A stretch of DNA of 64,000 bases from Pontibacter russatus (lineage in GTDB: Bacteria; Bacteroidota; Bacteroidia; Cytophagales; Hymenobacteraceae), in assembly GCF_009931655.1 (NCBI RefSeq), contig NZ_CP047984.1, positions 496,001-560,000 on the forward strand, given 5' to 3'. Shown here in pieces: positions 17,549 through 27,274 of the stretch. The notes under the pieces are model-generated. The model made no database searches. It was not told the DNA's origin and saw only the letters and a program-made list of their open reading frames with translations. Numbering within the stretch: the stretch's first letter is position 1; each line of letters starts with the position of its first letter. The translations under genes were made by a program, and so were the position numbers.

Positions 17549-20065
17549 ATGAGGCAACGTTTACTTACATTTCTTTTCGCTTTCTTCCTTTCGCTGAGCG
17601 CGGGCGCCACCCATATTGTAGGCGGCGAGTTTGAGTTAGAGCACCTGAGCGGCTTCAACTACAGGCTCAAACTGAACCTGTACTTCGACGTGGTGAACGG
17701 AGACCCCGGCGCACTTGACCCGTACGTGACGGTGAACGTATTTAGCAAGGCCAATAACCAGCGGGTAGGCTGGCAGGTGATGTACCTGCAGGAACGGTCG
17801 CTGGTGCCCTACACCAACATCGACTGTGCCATTGGGGAGCTCGTGACCCGGAAGCTCGTCTACTATGAGACGGTTTACCTTGACCCGAGCGTGTTCGACA
17901 GCCCCAGCGGCTACTACGTTACCTGGGAGCGATGCTGCCGCAACAACACCATCAACAACATTGTGGCCCCGGAGAGCGCCGCCCAGACCTTCTATATGGA
18001 GTTTCCGCCGGTGGTGCTGAACGGGCAGCCTTTCGTTAACTCCTCCCCCATCCTTTTCCCGCCGCTCAGCGACTACGCCTGTGTCGGCGAGCTTTTCTAC
18101 TTCGACTTCAACGGCACCGACCCTGACGGCGACTCAATTGTGTACGATATGGTAACGCCCCTGAACGGCTACACTACCCCGGCCATGCCGGTCTATACCG
18201 TTCTTCCGGAGCCAGCTCCCTACCCCGAGATTACCTGGCGGCCCAGCTACGGCCCCACGGCGCAGGTGCCGGGCACCCCGCCCATCAGCGTAGACGCCAG
18301 CACGGGCCAACTGACGATGCGGCCCAGCCAGAAAGGCCTGTTCGTGTTCGGCATCCGCGCGCAGGAGTTCAGGGGCGGCAGGAAAATAGGCGAGGTCCGG
18401 CGCGATTTCCAGGTGCTGGTGCTCGACTGCCCCCGCAACCAGTCGCCGCAGGTGAGGGCGCGTGAGCAGGGGCAAAAAGACTTTTACGAAGCGGGCACCG
18501 TGCTGCGCATCGACCCGACCGGCAACCGCTGCGTAGACGTGTTTATCACCGACCCTGACCTGAGTGAGTTCGTCTCGCTGCGGGCGCGGCCGGTAAACTT
18601 CTCTGAGAAGGACTTCACGTTCGTGGGCACCACCAGCGGCATGGTAAACCAGGGGGCGGCCCTGGACTCGCTGAAGGCCACGCTCTGCTTTGCCGACTGC
18701 TTTGACACCGAAGGGAAAGTATATGAGTTGGATCTTATTGTGCAGGACGACGGGTGCAGCCTTCCCCGCCAGGATACGGTGCGCCTGCGCCTCCAGATAG
18801 CTCCCATCCCGGATGCGCCGCCCGCTATCTCGCTCTCCACCACAGAACGGTTATTCAAAGTAAAGTCCGGCGACAAGCTTACGTTTGATGTGCTGGGCAT
18901 TGATCCGGACGAGGATGTGGTGTCCATAACCGCCGAGGGCCAGGGCTTCTCGCTCACAGAACATGACATCACCTTTACAGGAGGCAGCGCCGCCGGAGAG
19001 GTCAGCTCTCCCTTTGTCTGGAACATAGACTGCAACACGATGAAGCAGGAGTCCTATAAAGTGGACTTCAACGTCACCTCCACGGCCTGTAACGAAACCG
19101 TTACCCGCACCGTCACGATTGAGGTTCAGCCGGAGGGGACAAACAACCTGCCCACCCTCACCTCGGACCAGCCTGAACGGGTCATAGAACTGGAGGTGGG
19201 GGAACTGTTCAACGCCAAGCTGTTTGGGGCGGACATAGACCTGGACCTGCTGACCCTGCTGGCAGAGGGAGAAGGCTTTACATTGGCCGACTACGGCATG
19301 AACTTTACCAGCACCGGCGGCAACGGTGAGGCAAACGGCGTCTTCTCCTGGACGCCGACCTGCATCGCCTTTTCCCAAGATGCGATCCGGGTTAAATTTA
19401 TTTTGAAGGAGGATGCCTGCGCCCCGGACATGGAGCAGGAACTGGTGCTGGAGTTCCGGGTAAACAGCCCGAACAATGCGCCCGTGCTCACCTCAGACAA
19501 GCCTGTGCTGACGTTCGACCTGAAGCTGAACGATAATTTTGAGGCACAACTGGCAGGCACAGACATCGATTTGGACAACCTGATTATCACGGCGGCTGGG
19601 GATGGGTTTAACCTGGAGGAGTATGGGATGAGCTTCGAGAGTACCACTGGCAAGGGCAATGCAGCCGGGCTTTTCAGGATGCAGGCGCTTTGCCAGGCTG
19701 CGGAGAAGGGGGTGGTGCGGGTAAATTTCACGTTGGCAGAAGATGCCTGTGACCCGTCGCCGCAACTGCTGACCATGGAATTCAGAATTGAGGTGCCGCA
19801 GATAGAGGATTACGTGCCGCCCAACATCTTCACCCCCAACGGCGACGGGAAAAATGACTTCTTCGAAGTACCTGACCTTCCCTCCGAGTTCTGCTCTGCC
19901 GTCTTCTCCAGCATCCGCATCTATAACCGCTGGGGCCAGGAGGTGTTCTTCAACACCAGCAGCAACTTCCGTTGGGACGGCAGCGAGGTGAATGATGGCG
20001 TCTACTTCTATGTAATCGACTACAAGACAACAGAATACAGAGGATCTGTCACCCTTGTCAGGTAG
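17549..20065 (+). CDS. Secreted multidomain protein with gliding-motility/type IX type B sorting domain
   Basis: An 838-residue cell-surface or secreted protein. I prefer the ATG at 17549 (MRQRLLTFLFAFFLSLSAGA, a clear signal peptide) to the GTG six bases upstream. The mature N-terminus ATHIVGGEFELEHLSG is the usual opening of SprB-like gliding proteins. Three related ~105-residue Ig/cadherin-like repeats occur from about 420 to 745, each with FxVKxGD/LxVGEL, GxDIDLDxL, EGxGFxLxxYGMxFxS and a Cys pair. The C-terminus PPNIFTPNGDGKNDFFEV to RGSVTLVR is the CHU_C type B signal recognised by type IX secretion. It is monocistronic. Confidence 0.92.
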   Translation: MRQRLLTFLFAFFLSLSAGATHIVGGEFELEHLSGFNYRLKLNLYFDVVNGDPGALDPYVTVNVFSKANNQRVGWQVMYLQERSLVPYTNIDCAIGELVTRKLVYYETVYLDPSVFDSPSGYYVTWERCCRNNTINNIVAPESAAQTFYMEFPPVVLNGQPFVNSSPILFPPLSDYACVGELFYFDFNGTDPDGDSIVYDMVTPLNGYTTPAMPVYTVLPEPAPYPEITWRPSYGPTAQVPGTPPISVDASTGQLTMRPSQKGLFVFGIRAQEFRGGRKIGEVRRDFQVLVLDCPRNQSPQVRAREQGQKDFYEAGTVLRIDPTGNRCVDVFITDPDLSEFVSLRARPVNFSEKDFTFVGTTSGMVNQGAALDSLKATLCFADCFDTEGKVYELDLIVQDDGCSLPRQDTVRLRLQIAPIPDAPPAISLSTTERLFKVKSGDKLTFDVLGIDPDEDVVSITAEGQGFSLTEHDITFTGGSAAGEVSSPFVWNIDCNTMKQESYKVDFNVTSTACNETVTRTVTIEVQPEGTNNLPTLTSDQPERVIELEVGELFNAKLFGADIDLDLLTLLAEGEGFTLADYGMNFTSTGGNGEANGVFSWTPTCIAFSQDAIRVKFILKEDACAPDMEQELVLEFRVNSPNNAPVLTSDKPVLTFDLKLNDNFEAQLAGTDIDLDNLIITAAGDGFNLEEYGMSFESTTGKGNAAGLFRMQALCQAAEKGVVRVNFTLAEDACDPSPQLLTMEFRIEVPQIEDYVPPNIFTPNGDGKNDFFEVPDLPSEFCSAVFSSIRIYNRWGQEVFFNTSSNFRWDGSEVNDGVYFYVIDYKTTEYRGSVTLVR

Positions 20066-20395
20066 TAGAACGTTATGCTATATATAGAGCACGGGCCTTC
20101 CTCATTCAAAAAAAAATGGGTTCCGTGTTTTATATATGGTCTGCTTATATATAAGTAACCTGCCTAATGCGGGCAATGCTGAACCCCAGCCGACAATGGC
20201 GCCACAACTCGCTTGGCTCCCATATATGGCTGCGGTATACATAACAGCGTGGTTTCAGGTGCTTGCCACCCCACTCCTATTAAGTGAGCACCTTTCCGCA
20301 TATAGCAGCTTTACTCACCAGAAAATATAGGATGGATTTTCATACCGGTGGCGGAGGGAAGCGGCAACCTGAGCCATATATAGCCGCAACAAAAA
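20066..20395. other. Gap without a supported gene, TATATA-rich
   Basis: About 330 bases between convergent genes. It holds at least four TATATA hexamers (near 20080, 20132, 20146 and 20380) and short low-quality frames, but no gene I can support. Confidence 0.4.
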
Positions 20396-20415
20396 AGCCG
20401 GCTTTTACGCCGGCT
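20396..20415 (-). terminator. Terminator of the oxidase subunit III gene
   Basis: On the minus strand the 7-bp stem agccggc/gccggct with loop gtaaaa is followed by six T residues (complement of 20391-20396). It starts 28 bases past the stop at 20443. Confidence 0.85.
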
Positions 20416-20442
20416 CTCCTCCTTTATATAAAGATGCCTGGG

Positions 20443-21069
20443 TTATGCGATGAAAAGGAAAACCAGGTACAGCCCCAGCCACAGAAAATCCATGAAGTGC
20501 CAGTAGCTGTTCAGCATCGACAGTTGCAGGTGCCGGAACGGGTCGCGGATAAAGATAAGGCTCCGGACGCCGTCGGAGGCCACGTAGATGGTTTTGAAGA
20601 GCATGAACGACAGAAAGATGATGCCGCCCAGCAGGTGCAGGATGTGCAGCGCCGAGATGAGGTAGAGGTAGGTGCCCGACGCTTTGCCTGAGAAATACAC
20701 ACCCGTTGCAGCCATCTCGTTCCAGCCGATCAGCTGCGCCACGATGAAGAGGACCCCCAGGGTTAAGGTCAGGGCCAGGTAGCGGACCATCTTCTTCAGC
20801 TTCTCCTTTTTGTACATGCGGGGCACCTTCGTCATGGTATAACTGCTGAAGAGCAAAAGGATGGCACTCACACTGAAAAAGTTGGGAAGCTCAAACTGTT
20901 CGTCGGGGAAGCCGCCGGTTCGCGCAAAGGCCACCGTCAGGATGAAAAACAGGACGCCGATGCCGATCATGCTCAGATAAAGCAGCATCCGGATGGGATG
21001 CATCCTCTCGATGCTCCGGAAGGCAGAGCGCTGGGTCGCGTTTACTTGCTTTTTCTTATCTGAATCCAT
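20443..21069 (-). CDS. Heme-copper oxidase subunit III family protein
   Basis: A 208-residue membrane protein of the CoxC/CyoC (subunit III) family, which stabilises the catalytic subunit of heme-copper oxidases. Five hydrophobic segments are visible (about residues 27-47, 64-80, 93-113, 134-157 and 184-206). Family marks are LYLISALHILHLLGGIIFL, with the conserved His in the fourth helix, and NSYWHFMDFLWLGLYLVFLF at the C-terminus. No subunit I or II gene is adjacent, and the cbb3 locus 20 kb away does not use a subunit of this type. It therefore serves a caa3/bo-type oxidase encoded elsewhere, or is a free-standing paralogue. Confidence 0.9.
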   Translation of the reverse strand: MDSDKKKQVNATQRSAFRSIERMHPIRMLLYLSMIGIGVLFFILTVAFARTGGFPDEQFELPNFFSVSAILLLFSSYTMTKVPRMYKKEKLKKMVRYLALTLTLGVLFIVAQLIGWNEMAATGVYFSGKASGTYLYLISALHILHLLGGIIFLSFMLFKTIYVASDGVRSLIFIRDPFRHLQLSMLNSYWHFMDFLWLGLYLVFLFIA

Positions 21070-21360
21070 TCTCAGCCCCTTTATCGCCTATGGGTATATA
21101 AAATTTCCACGCAGTGCTATAACCAGAACGCAGCTTTGCGTTTACCTACTCTATTTATACCTGTGCAGACGTTTTTAGTTTTGCATTTTTCCCAATTAAT
21201 TTCTGCTTAAAACGTCTCTTTCCCGTAAACAACCCTAACCGGATTTTGTTGCGCCTCACCTGCCTTGTCAATGCCTATTCCACCGAAAGCAGCTCCTGTT
21301 GAACATCCTTACCGACAGAACTGCGTTAAAACATAGGACGTTCCTTCAATTATGTAATTT

Positions 21361-21930
21361 ATGAAAATTTACATACTCCGCATATTTTTTTTCGCGCTGC
21401 TCAGTTCCCTGTTCGGTGCGCAGGCCATCGCGCAGGACGAGCGGGAGCCTTACACCGGTAATAACACCATCCTCATTGCTTTCGAGGGCCAGGGCCAGCG
21501 ATACGAGTTTAAGTCAGAACAGATGCTCGTGCGCCACAACAGGGACCGGCATACGCTGGAATGCGTGGTGCCGGTTGCCACGCTTGTGCCACTGAACGAC
21601 ACCATACCGCCGGCCATGGCTTACGAAGTGCTGTTCGGGGCCAAGTACCCGGAACTGCTGATCTCTATCGCAGCCCCCGAGGAGCAATTGAATGCGGCGG
21701 TCTTCGTGCCATCCACCACCAACCGCACCACCACCATCGTTCTGCAGGGCATAAATAACGAAACCGTGGTTCCCATCGCCATCCTGTCGGATAAAAACTC
21801 GTTTTACTTCTCCACCAATTTCGACCTGAACCTGGAAAACTTCCAGGCTTCGCTGCCCGTCAAATACCTGCCGGTTCTTACAGGCCGGGTGCTGGTCAGC
21901 ATCGATAAAGCCTATTGGTACAACCTGTAG
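21361..21930 (+). CDS. Secreted protein of unknown function (YceI-like architecture possible)
   Basis: The 189-residue protein has a signal peptide (MKIYILRIFFFALLSSLFGAQAIA, cut near residue 24) and a beta-rich mature part with NNTILIAFEGQGQRYEFKSE, HTLECVVPVATLVP and a terminal SIDKAYWYNL. The overall order of strands recalls small lipocalin or YceI-like proteins, but I see no diagnostic motif. It is monocistronic in the gap between the oxidase subunit and the HD hydrolase. Export is well supported, function is not. Confidence 0.7.
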   Translation: MKIYILRIFFFALLSSLFGAQAIAQDEREPYTGNNTILIAFEGQGQRYEFKSEQMLVRHNRDRHTLECVVPVATLVPLNDTIPPAMAYEVLFGAKYPELLISIAAPEEQLNAAVFVPSTTNRTTTIVLQGINNETVVPIAILSDKNSFYFSTNFDLNLENFQASLPVKYLPVLTGRVLVSIDKAYWYNL

Positions 21931-22123
21931 CAACACCGGCCTAAGTTAGCAGTTTTCTCGGTCATATATATGCTCCACGCCTGTTCGGCTATATAACTTC
22001 CCCCAATAAGCAGCACCGGTTGTTTCTGGCGCTCCCCATAAAGTTAAAGACCGTTCACGCACCCCGAGGCTTGCCCCTTCCACTTTTTATGTTCAGTTTT
22101 GAGTTCTAAACCGCTTACATTGC

Positions 22124-22780
22124 ATGAAGACAGAACAGGAAATCCTTGCTGCCACCGCCGCCTATGTAGAAGTGCTGCTGTCGGGGGAAGGCTCCGGGCA
22201 CGACTGGTGGCACATCTACCGTGTCTGGAACAACGCGAAGATGATTGCGGCGCAGGAGCAGGTGAACTTATATATAGTGGAGTTGGCGGCTTTGCTGCAC
22301 GACATCGGCGACCATAAGTTCCATAACGGCGATGAGACAGTTGGCCCGCGCATGGCCAGGGATTGGCTCCTGAAATGCAATGTTGGTGTGGAGGAAACAG
22401 CTCATGTCTGCTCCATCATAGGCGAGTTATCCTTCAAGGGCGCCGGCACCTCTTCTGAGATGAAGTCGCCGGAGGGCCGCGTGGTGCAGGACGCCGACCG
22501 GCTGGATGCGATAGGCGCCATCGGCATCGCCCGTGCCTTTGCCTACGGCGGCCATAAAGGGAGGGAGCTACATAACCCCTCCATAAAGCCCGTGCTGCAC
22601 AATTCGTTCGGACAGTACAAGTCCAGCACCGCCCCCACCCTCAACCACTTTTACGAGAAGCTTTTGCTGCTGAAAGGCCGTATGCATACCGAAACCGCAC
22701 GGAAACTTGCAGAAGAGCGCCACCGCTACATGGAGGGGTTCCTGAAGCAGTTTTACGCAGAATGGGAAGGTAAAATCTGA
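22124..22780 (+). CDS. HD-domain phosphohydrolase
   Basis: A soluble 218-residue metal-dependent phosphohydrolase of the HD superfamily, YedJ-like subgroup. The metal ligands are visible: HDWWHIYRVW (first His near residue 27), the central ELAALLHDIGDHKF (HD near residues 58-59) and a late Asp in VVQDADRLDAIGAIGIARAF, followed by the family segment KPVLHNSFGQYKSSTAPTLNHFYEKLL. Substrates of this subgroup are nucleotides or unknown. It is a single-gene unit 109 bases before the antiporter gene. The subfamily call is good; the substrate is not known. Confidence 0.9.
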   Translation: MKTEQEILAATAAYVEVLLSGEGSGHDWWHIYRVWNNAKMIAAQEQVNLYIVELAALLHDIGDHKFHNGDETVGPRMARDWLLKCNVGVEETAHVCSIIGELSFKGAGTSSEMKSPEGRVVQDADRLDAIGAIGIARAFAYGGHKGRELHNPSIKPVLHNSFGQYKSSTAPTLNHFYEKLLLLKGRMHTETARKLAEERHRYMEGFLKQFYAEWEGKI

Positions 22781-22889
22781 TGAACCATCAAGCGGGCGCT
22801 CAAAACTGGATGCAGGGCACTGCCGGTACAGATGGAAGCATTCCCTCAACTTTGAGACACTTAGCCGCCGCTCCTATATAAATTAGCCC

Positions 22890-24887
22890 ATGGATATTCC
22901 TTTTCTCTCAGACATCGTCATCATCCTGGGGTTGGCTATCGTGGTCATTCTGCTGTTTCAGCGTTTCCGTTTCCCGACGCTGCTGGGCTTTCTGGCCACC
23001 GGCGTGATTGCCGGTCCGCACGGCCTGAGCCTCATCAACGACACGCACGACATTGAGATGCTCGCCGAGATTGGCGTTATCCTGCTGCTCTTCATCATCG
23101 GGATAGAGTTCTCGCTCCGGAGCCTGGTCCTGATCAAGCGGACGGTGCTGCTCGGCGGAACGGTGCAGGTGCTGGCCACCATCGGGCTGGTGTGGCTGGT
23201 GATGCTGCTTCTTGGCTTCAGCCACAGCGAGGGGATTTTCATGGGTTTCCTGGTGGCGCTGAGCAGCACGGCCATCGTCCTGAAGCTGCTGCAGGACAAA
23301 GGCGACATGAACGCGCCGCAGGGGCGCGTGGTGCTGGGCATCCTCATTTTTCAGGACATTGTGGTGGTGCCGATGATGCTGCTGACGCCGCTGCTGGCCG
23401 GAGACTCCGGCAATATCGGTGTCGCCCTGCTCGTGATGGCGCTGAAGGGCGTGTTTGTGATTCTGTTTGTGCTGGTCAGCGCCCGGTACCTGGTGCCCAG
23501 GCTGCTTTATATGGTAGCCCGCACAAAAAGCAGGGAGCTTTTTATATTATGCGTGGTCGTGATTTGCTTTGCTGTAGCCTGGCTCACCTCCAGTTTAGGT
23601 TTATCGCTGGCGCTGGGTGCCTTTATGGCGGGGCTCATCATCTCAGAATCGGAATACAGCCACCAGGCCACCAGCAACATCCTGCCCTTCCGGGAGCTGT
23701 TCACCAGCTTTTTCTTTGTGTCCATCGGCATGCTGTTGGATTTTCACTTCCTGCTGGAGCACCTGCCCCTCGTTCTGGTCTTCACCCTGCTCACGTTCCT
23801 CCTCAAGGGCGCTGTGGCCACGGTGGCGGCCCGCCTGCTGCAGTACCCGCTCCGTATCTCGCTGCTGGTGGGCCTCTCGATCTTCCAGGTGGGTGAATTT
23901 GCCTTTATTCTCTCCACCACAGGCATCGAGAGCGGCCTGCTGTCGGAGGACAACTATCAGTATTTCCTGTCTGTGTCATTGCTCACCATGGCCATCACGC
24001 CGTTTGTGGTGGAGTCGTACCAGCAGATTGCACGCTTCATCGGGGCTCCTTTTTCCTCCGGTGAGGAGCCGATGCCGTTTGGCCCAGATTCCGCAGGCGG
24101 GCACGGCGACCTCCCGGACCTGGACGATCACATCGTCATCATCGGGTTCGGGATAAACGGGCGCAACGTGGCCAGGGCAGCCCGGCACTCGAAGATTCCT
24201 TATGTGGTGGTGGAACTCAATGCCGTTACTGTGAAGCGGGAGCGCAGGCTAGGGGAGCCAATCATATATGGCGACGCGGTACACCCCGTGATCCTGGCCC
24301 ATCTCAACATCCGTAGAGCCCGCGTGGTGGTGGTGGCCATCTCGGATGCCGAGGCGACGAGGCGCATCGTCGCCAGCATCAGGGAAATCACGGACAAAGC
24401 CCATATCATCGTGCGCACCCGCTTTGTGCAGGAGATGGAGGAGAATTACAGGATAGGGGCCGATGAGGTGATCCCGGAGGAGTTTGAGACCTCCATCGAG
24501 ATCTTCACAAGGGTGCTGAACAAGTACCTCCTGCCCCGGGATGAGATTGAGGAGTTCACGCAACTGATCCGCGCCGACAACTACGACATGCTGCGGAGCA
24601 TGACGGGCCGGAAAAACTATATGTCCGCCAACGCAGACCTGGGTTTGCCAGAGATTGAGGTGGCCAGCCTGCGGGTGTTTGCCGACGAGGGGGAGATAGT
24701 AGGGAAACCCCTGCTGGAGTCCGGCATCCGGCAGCGCTTCTCCGTGACGGTGGTGGCCATCAGGCGGGGCAGCGAGACGCTGCTCAACATCAGCCCCAGC
24801 ACCTATATAAAGCAGGGGGATATCATATATGTTGTCGGCAAGCCGGGCGAGGTGCTCCGCTTCAACAATTACCTGAAGGCGGACTGA
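22890..24887 (+). CDS. CPA2 cation:proton antiporter (Kef-type) with TrkA-N and TrkA-C domains
   Basis: A 665-residue inner-membrane protein that moves K+ or Na+ against protons. About 12 hydrophobic segments fill residues 1-385, with the core FPTLLGFLATGVIAGPHGLS and GVILLLFIIGIEFSLRSL. A TrkA-N domain starts near 410 (HIVIIGFGINGRNVARAA, Rossmann GxGxxG-like) and ends near 530. A TrkA-C domain covers about 570-660 (EIVGKPLLESGIRQRFSVTVVAIRRG). These domains gate transport by binding NAD(H), glutathione adducts or nucleotides. Length and order match KefB/KefC. No ancillary flavoprotein subunit is adjacent, so glutathione control is uncertain. Confidence 0.92.
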   Translation: MDIPFLSDIVIILGLAIVVILLFQRFRFPTLLGFLATGVIAGPHGLSLINDTHDIEMLAEIGVILLLFIIGIEFSLRSLVLIKRTVLLGGTVQVLATIGLVWLVMLLLGFSHSEGIFMGFLVALSSTAIVLKLLQDKGDMNAPQGRVVLGILIFQDIVVVPMMLLTPLLAGDSGNIGVALLVMALKGVFVILFVLVSARYLVPRLLYMVARTKSRELFILCVVVICFAVAWLTSSLGLSLALGAFMAGLIISESEYSHQATSNILPFRELFTSFFFVSIGMLLDFHFLLEHLPLVLVFTLLTFLLKGAVATVAARLLQYPLRISLLVGLSIFQVGEFAFILSTTGIESGLLSEDNYQYFLSVSLLTMAITPFVVESYQQIARFIGAPFSSGEEPMPFGPDSAGGHGDLPDLDDHIVIIGFGINGRNVARAARHSKIPYVVVELNAVTVKRERRLGEPIIYGDAVHPVILAHLNIRRARVVVVAISDAEATRRIVASIREITDKAHIIVRTRFVQEMEENYRIGADEVIPEEFETSIEIFTRVLNKYLLPRDEIEEFTQLIRADNYDMLRSMTGRKNYMSANADLGLPEIEVASLRVFADEGEIVGKPLLESGIRQRFSVTVVAIRRGSETLLNISPSTYIKQGDIIYVVGKPGEVLRFNNYLKAD

Positions 24888-24924
24888 AGAACAAGGATAA
24901 CGTGAAGCCCCTGCTGCGATGCCT

Positions 24925-24953
24925 ACCTGTATATGGCTTTGGCATATACAGGT
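24925..24953. terminator. Bidirectional hairpin between convergent genes
   Basis: Arms acctgtatatg (24925-24935) and catatacaggt (24943-24953) with a 7-base loop, 38 bases after the antiporter stop and 36 bases from the stop of the minus-strand lipoprotein gene. Confidence 0.6.
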
Positions 24954-24988
24954 TCATTGATAGCCTGATTCAGAAATGCCATACACAG

Positions 24989-25576
24989 TTACAGTTTCTC
25001 CAGCACCTCCTCCACCTGGCCATGCACGCTGTTGTAGCCGGCTTTGAAGTTGCTGATTCCCCCCTCGGCCCAGCCGCGCCACAACAGCATGTTCGACTGC
25101 GGGTGTACCAGGTCGATGATCAGCGTGCCTTCCTTGAACAGATCCACGCTGCGGTAGCCGGGCATGTCGGCGTGGCCGTAGTTGTAGCGGTAGCCGGCCA
25201 TATAGCCATAGCTGTAGCCGAAGCCGGGACGCGCCTTTGAGGTTCTGTCCTTCTCCTCCGGCACCGACACGCTCACATCGTACGCCACCAGCACATCCGG
25301 CTTCCCGGCGTCCTTGCGGTAGCCCCGCTCCTCCATTTCTTCCTCCACTGCCCGCTGTATATGCTCGTGGAGCTGCTTGCTGTAGCCTTTATCGTAATCA
25401 GCTTTCTCGGCCGGTGCAGGCTGGTACCAGGCGTAGGTCTTATACCTGTCGGGGGTGGCGTAGGGCGCTTTGATGGCATTGGCCCCGATGGCGCCCGAGG
25501 TGGTGACGCAGGAGTTCAGAGCGAAGGCCGTGGCTGCCAGGCCAAGCAGCAGGAGCGTCTGTAAGTTCTTTTTCAT
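24989..25576 (-). CDS. DUF4136 lipoprotein
   Basis: A 195-residue lipoprotein if started at the ATG at 25576 (MKKNLQTLLLLGLAATAFALNSC); an in-frame ATG 15 bases upstream is less likely. The lipobox ALNSC places the lipidated cysteine near residue 23. The mature part shows DUF4136 features: YKTYAWYQPA, IQRAVEEEMEERGYRK, PDVLVAYDVSV and a closing GTLIIDLVHPQSNMLLWRGWAEG. A Tyr/Gly-rich loop (GYSYGYMAGYRYNYGHADM) interrupts the domain. The family is found in the outer membrane of many bacteria without a known role. Confidence 0.9.
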   Translation of the reverse strand: MKKNLQTLLLLGLAATAFALNSCVTTSGAIGANAIKAPYATPDRYKTYAWYQPAPAEKADYDKGYSKQLHEHIQRAVEEEMEERGYRKDAGKPDVLVAYDVSVSVPEEKDRTSKARPGFGYSYGYMAGYRYNYGHADMPGYRSVDLFKEGTLIIDLVHPQSNMLLWRGWAEGGISNFKAGYNSVHGQVEEVLEKL

Positions 25577-25909
25577 AGGTTCTGGTATCAAAACAATTAT
25601 TTTCCGGAAGCAGGCGCCCCCCGGTGATAAGCATCATTTTATGGTGTGCCGCCTCCGGTTAGTTTTGCCGCACCTGTTCCCGGTAAAGGTATAACGAAGG
25701 TCTCAGCATCGCAAACGCCCGAAAAGCGTTATCATTTACGTCCGGAAACGAGTATAATCATAGCGGGGCACCGGAAACCCTTCCGGCGAGGAGCCTTAGT
25801 GCAAGGCTTGTGCAGGGAATATGGCCCTTGATATGAAGTATTCAGAAGATGATTATTTGCTTACAGTCTGTCATTTATATACGATTATCTAAAGTAAAAA
25901 CAGAATCTC
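25577..25909. other. Divergent promoter gap
   Basis: About 330 bases between divergent genes. I see no gene, hairpin or clear TAnnTTTG box. One TATATA (near 25877) precedes the CoA-transferase start. Confidence 0.4.
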
Positions 25910-27199
25910 ATGCCAACATACAGCACTACTTACAAAACAGCCGAGGAAGCCCTCTCCATCATCCGGTCTGGTGACCGTGTGTTCATCCAGGGCAGCGCCG
26001 CCACGCCGCAGTACCTGATCCGGAAGCTGGCAGAGCGGGCCGATGAGCTGCGGAATGTGGAACTGGTGAGCATTACCACCTACGGCGACATTCCACTTAC
26101 CGAAGAGCGCTACAAGGACTCGTTTTTCATCAACTCGCTTTTTGTCTCCGCCAATGTGCGCGACGCCGTGAACAGTGGCCGGGGCGACTACATACCCATC
26201 TTCCTGAGCGATATCCCGCAGCTTTTCCGCACCGGTATCCTGCCCCTGGATGTCGCCATCGTGCATGTCTCGCCGCCCGACAAGCATGGCTATTGCTCGC
26301 TCGGCGTGTCGGTGGATGTGACACGGGAGGCGGTGCTGAGCGCCAAACATGTGATCGCGCAGGTAAACCCGCATATGCCGCGCACGCACGGCGACGGTCT
26401 TATCCACGTCCGGCGTTTCGATGTGCTGGTAGAGGTTGACGAGGCGCTGCCCGAGGTGGACTACACGCAGCGCATCACCGAGAAGGAAAGGACCATCGCC
26501 CGCTATATAGCCGAGATGGTGGAGGACGGCGCCACCCTGCAGATGGGCATCGGGGCCATTCCCGACGCGGTGCTCGGCAGCCTCACCAACCACAAAGAGT
26601 TGGGCATCCATACCGAGATGTTCTCGAACGGCGTGATGCCGCTGGTGGAGAAAGGCGTGATCACAAACGAGCACAAGTACCGCCACCCCGGCCGCATCGC
26701 CACCGGTTTTATTGTGGGCAACCGCGCGCTGTATGACTTCGTGGATGACAACCCGCTTATACTGATGCAGCGCACCGACTACGTGAACGACACGGCCATC
26801 ATCCGCTCCAACCCAAAAGTGACGGCGATCAACAGCGCCATCGAGATAGACCTGACGGGCCAGGTGGTGTCCGACACCATCGGCACCTACCAGTACTCGG
26901 GCATCGGCGGGCAGATGGACTTTATGCGGGGCGCCGCCCTGTCGGCAGGCGGCAAACCCATCATCGCGCTGCCGTCCACTACACACAAAGGCATCTCACG
27001 CATCACGCCGTTCATCAACCATGGCGCGTCCGTCACCACCACGCGGGCACACGTGCATTATGTGGTAACGGAATACGGCGTGGCCTACCTTTTCGGCAAA
27101 AACCTGCGGCAGCGCGCCAGGGCGCTCATCAACATTGCCCACCCCGACCACCGTGAACGGCTGGAGGAGGAAGCGGTGAAGCGTTTCCGTTATATATAA
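25910..27199 (+). CDS. Acetyl-CoA hydrolase / 4-hydroxybutyrate CoA-transferase family enzyme
   Basis: The 429-residue protein belongs to the family of acetyl-CoA hydrolases and CoA-transferases that move CoA between short-chain acids through a glutamyl-CoA intermediate. The two halves are visible: an N-terminal domain with VHVSPPDKHGYCSLGVSVD, and a C-terminal domain with the catalytic glutamate in LGIHTEMFSNGVMPL (Glu236), then GGQMDFMRGAALSAGGKPIIALPSTT and HYVVTEYGVAYLFGKNLRQRA. Substrate cannot be read from sequence; butyrate-type or succinate-type acids are common. A link to icmF (butyryl-CoA) 20 kb away is speculation. Monocistronic or with the DUF1206 gene 75 bases on. Confidence 0.92.
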   Translation: MPTYSTTYKTAEEALSIIRSGDRVFIQGSAATPQYLIRKLAERADELRNVELVSITTYGDIPLTEERYKDSFFINSLFVSANVRDAVNSGRGDYIPIFLSDIPQLFRTGILPLDVAIVHVSPPDKHGYCSLGVSVDVTREAVLSAKHVIAQVNPHMPRTHGDGLIHVRRFDVLVEVDEALPEVDYTQRITEKERTIARYIAEMVEDGATLQMGIGAIPDAVLGSLTNHKELGIHTEMFSNGVMPLVEKGVITNEHKYRHPGRIATGFIVGNRALYDFVDDNPLILMQRTDYVNDTAIIRSNPKVTAINSAIEIDLTGQVVSDTIGTYQYSGIGGQMDFMRGAALSAGGKPIIALPSTTHKGISRITPFINHGASVTTTRAHVHYVVTEYGVAYLFGKNLRQRARALINIAHPDHRERLEEEAVKRFRYI

Positions 27200-27274
27200 G
27201 CCTCACTTTACAACGATTATATGATGTTTACGTGTATGTGAGGAAATGGAACTATAAATTGTAAACATAAAGAT

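Noticed and set aside
25889..26986. 365-codon frame opposite the CoA-transferase gene
   Set aside because: Coding shadow; composition is typical of antisense frames.
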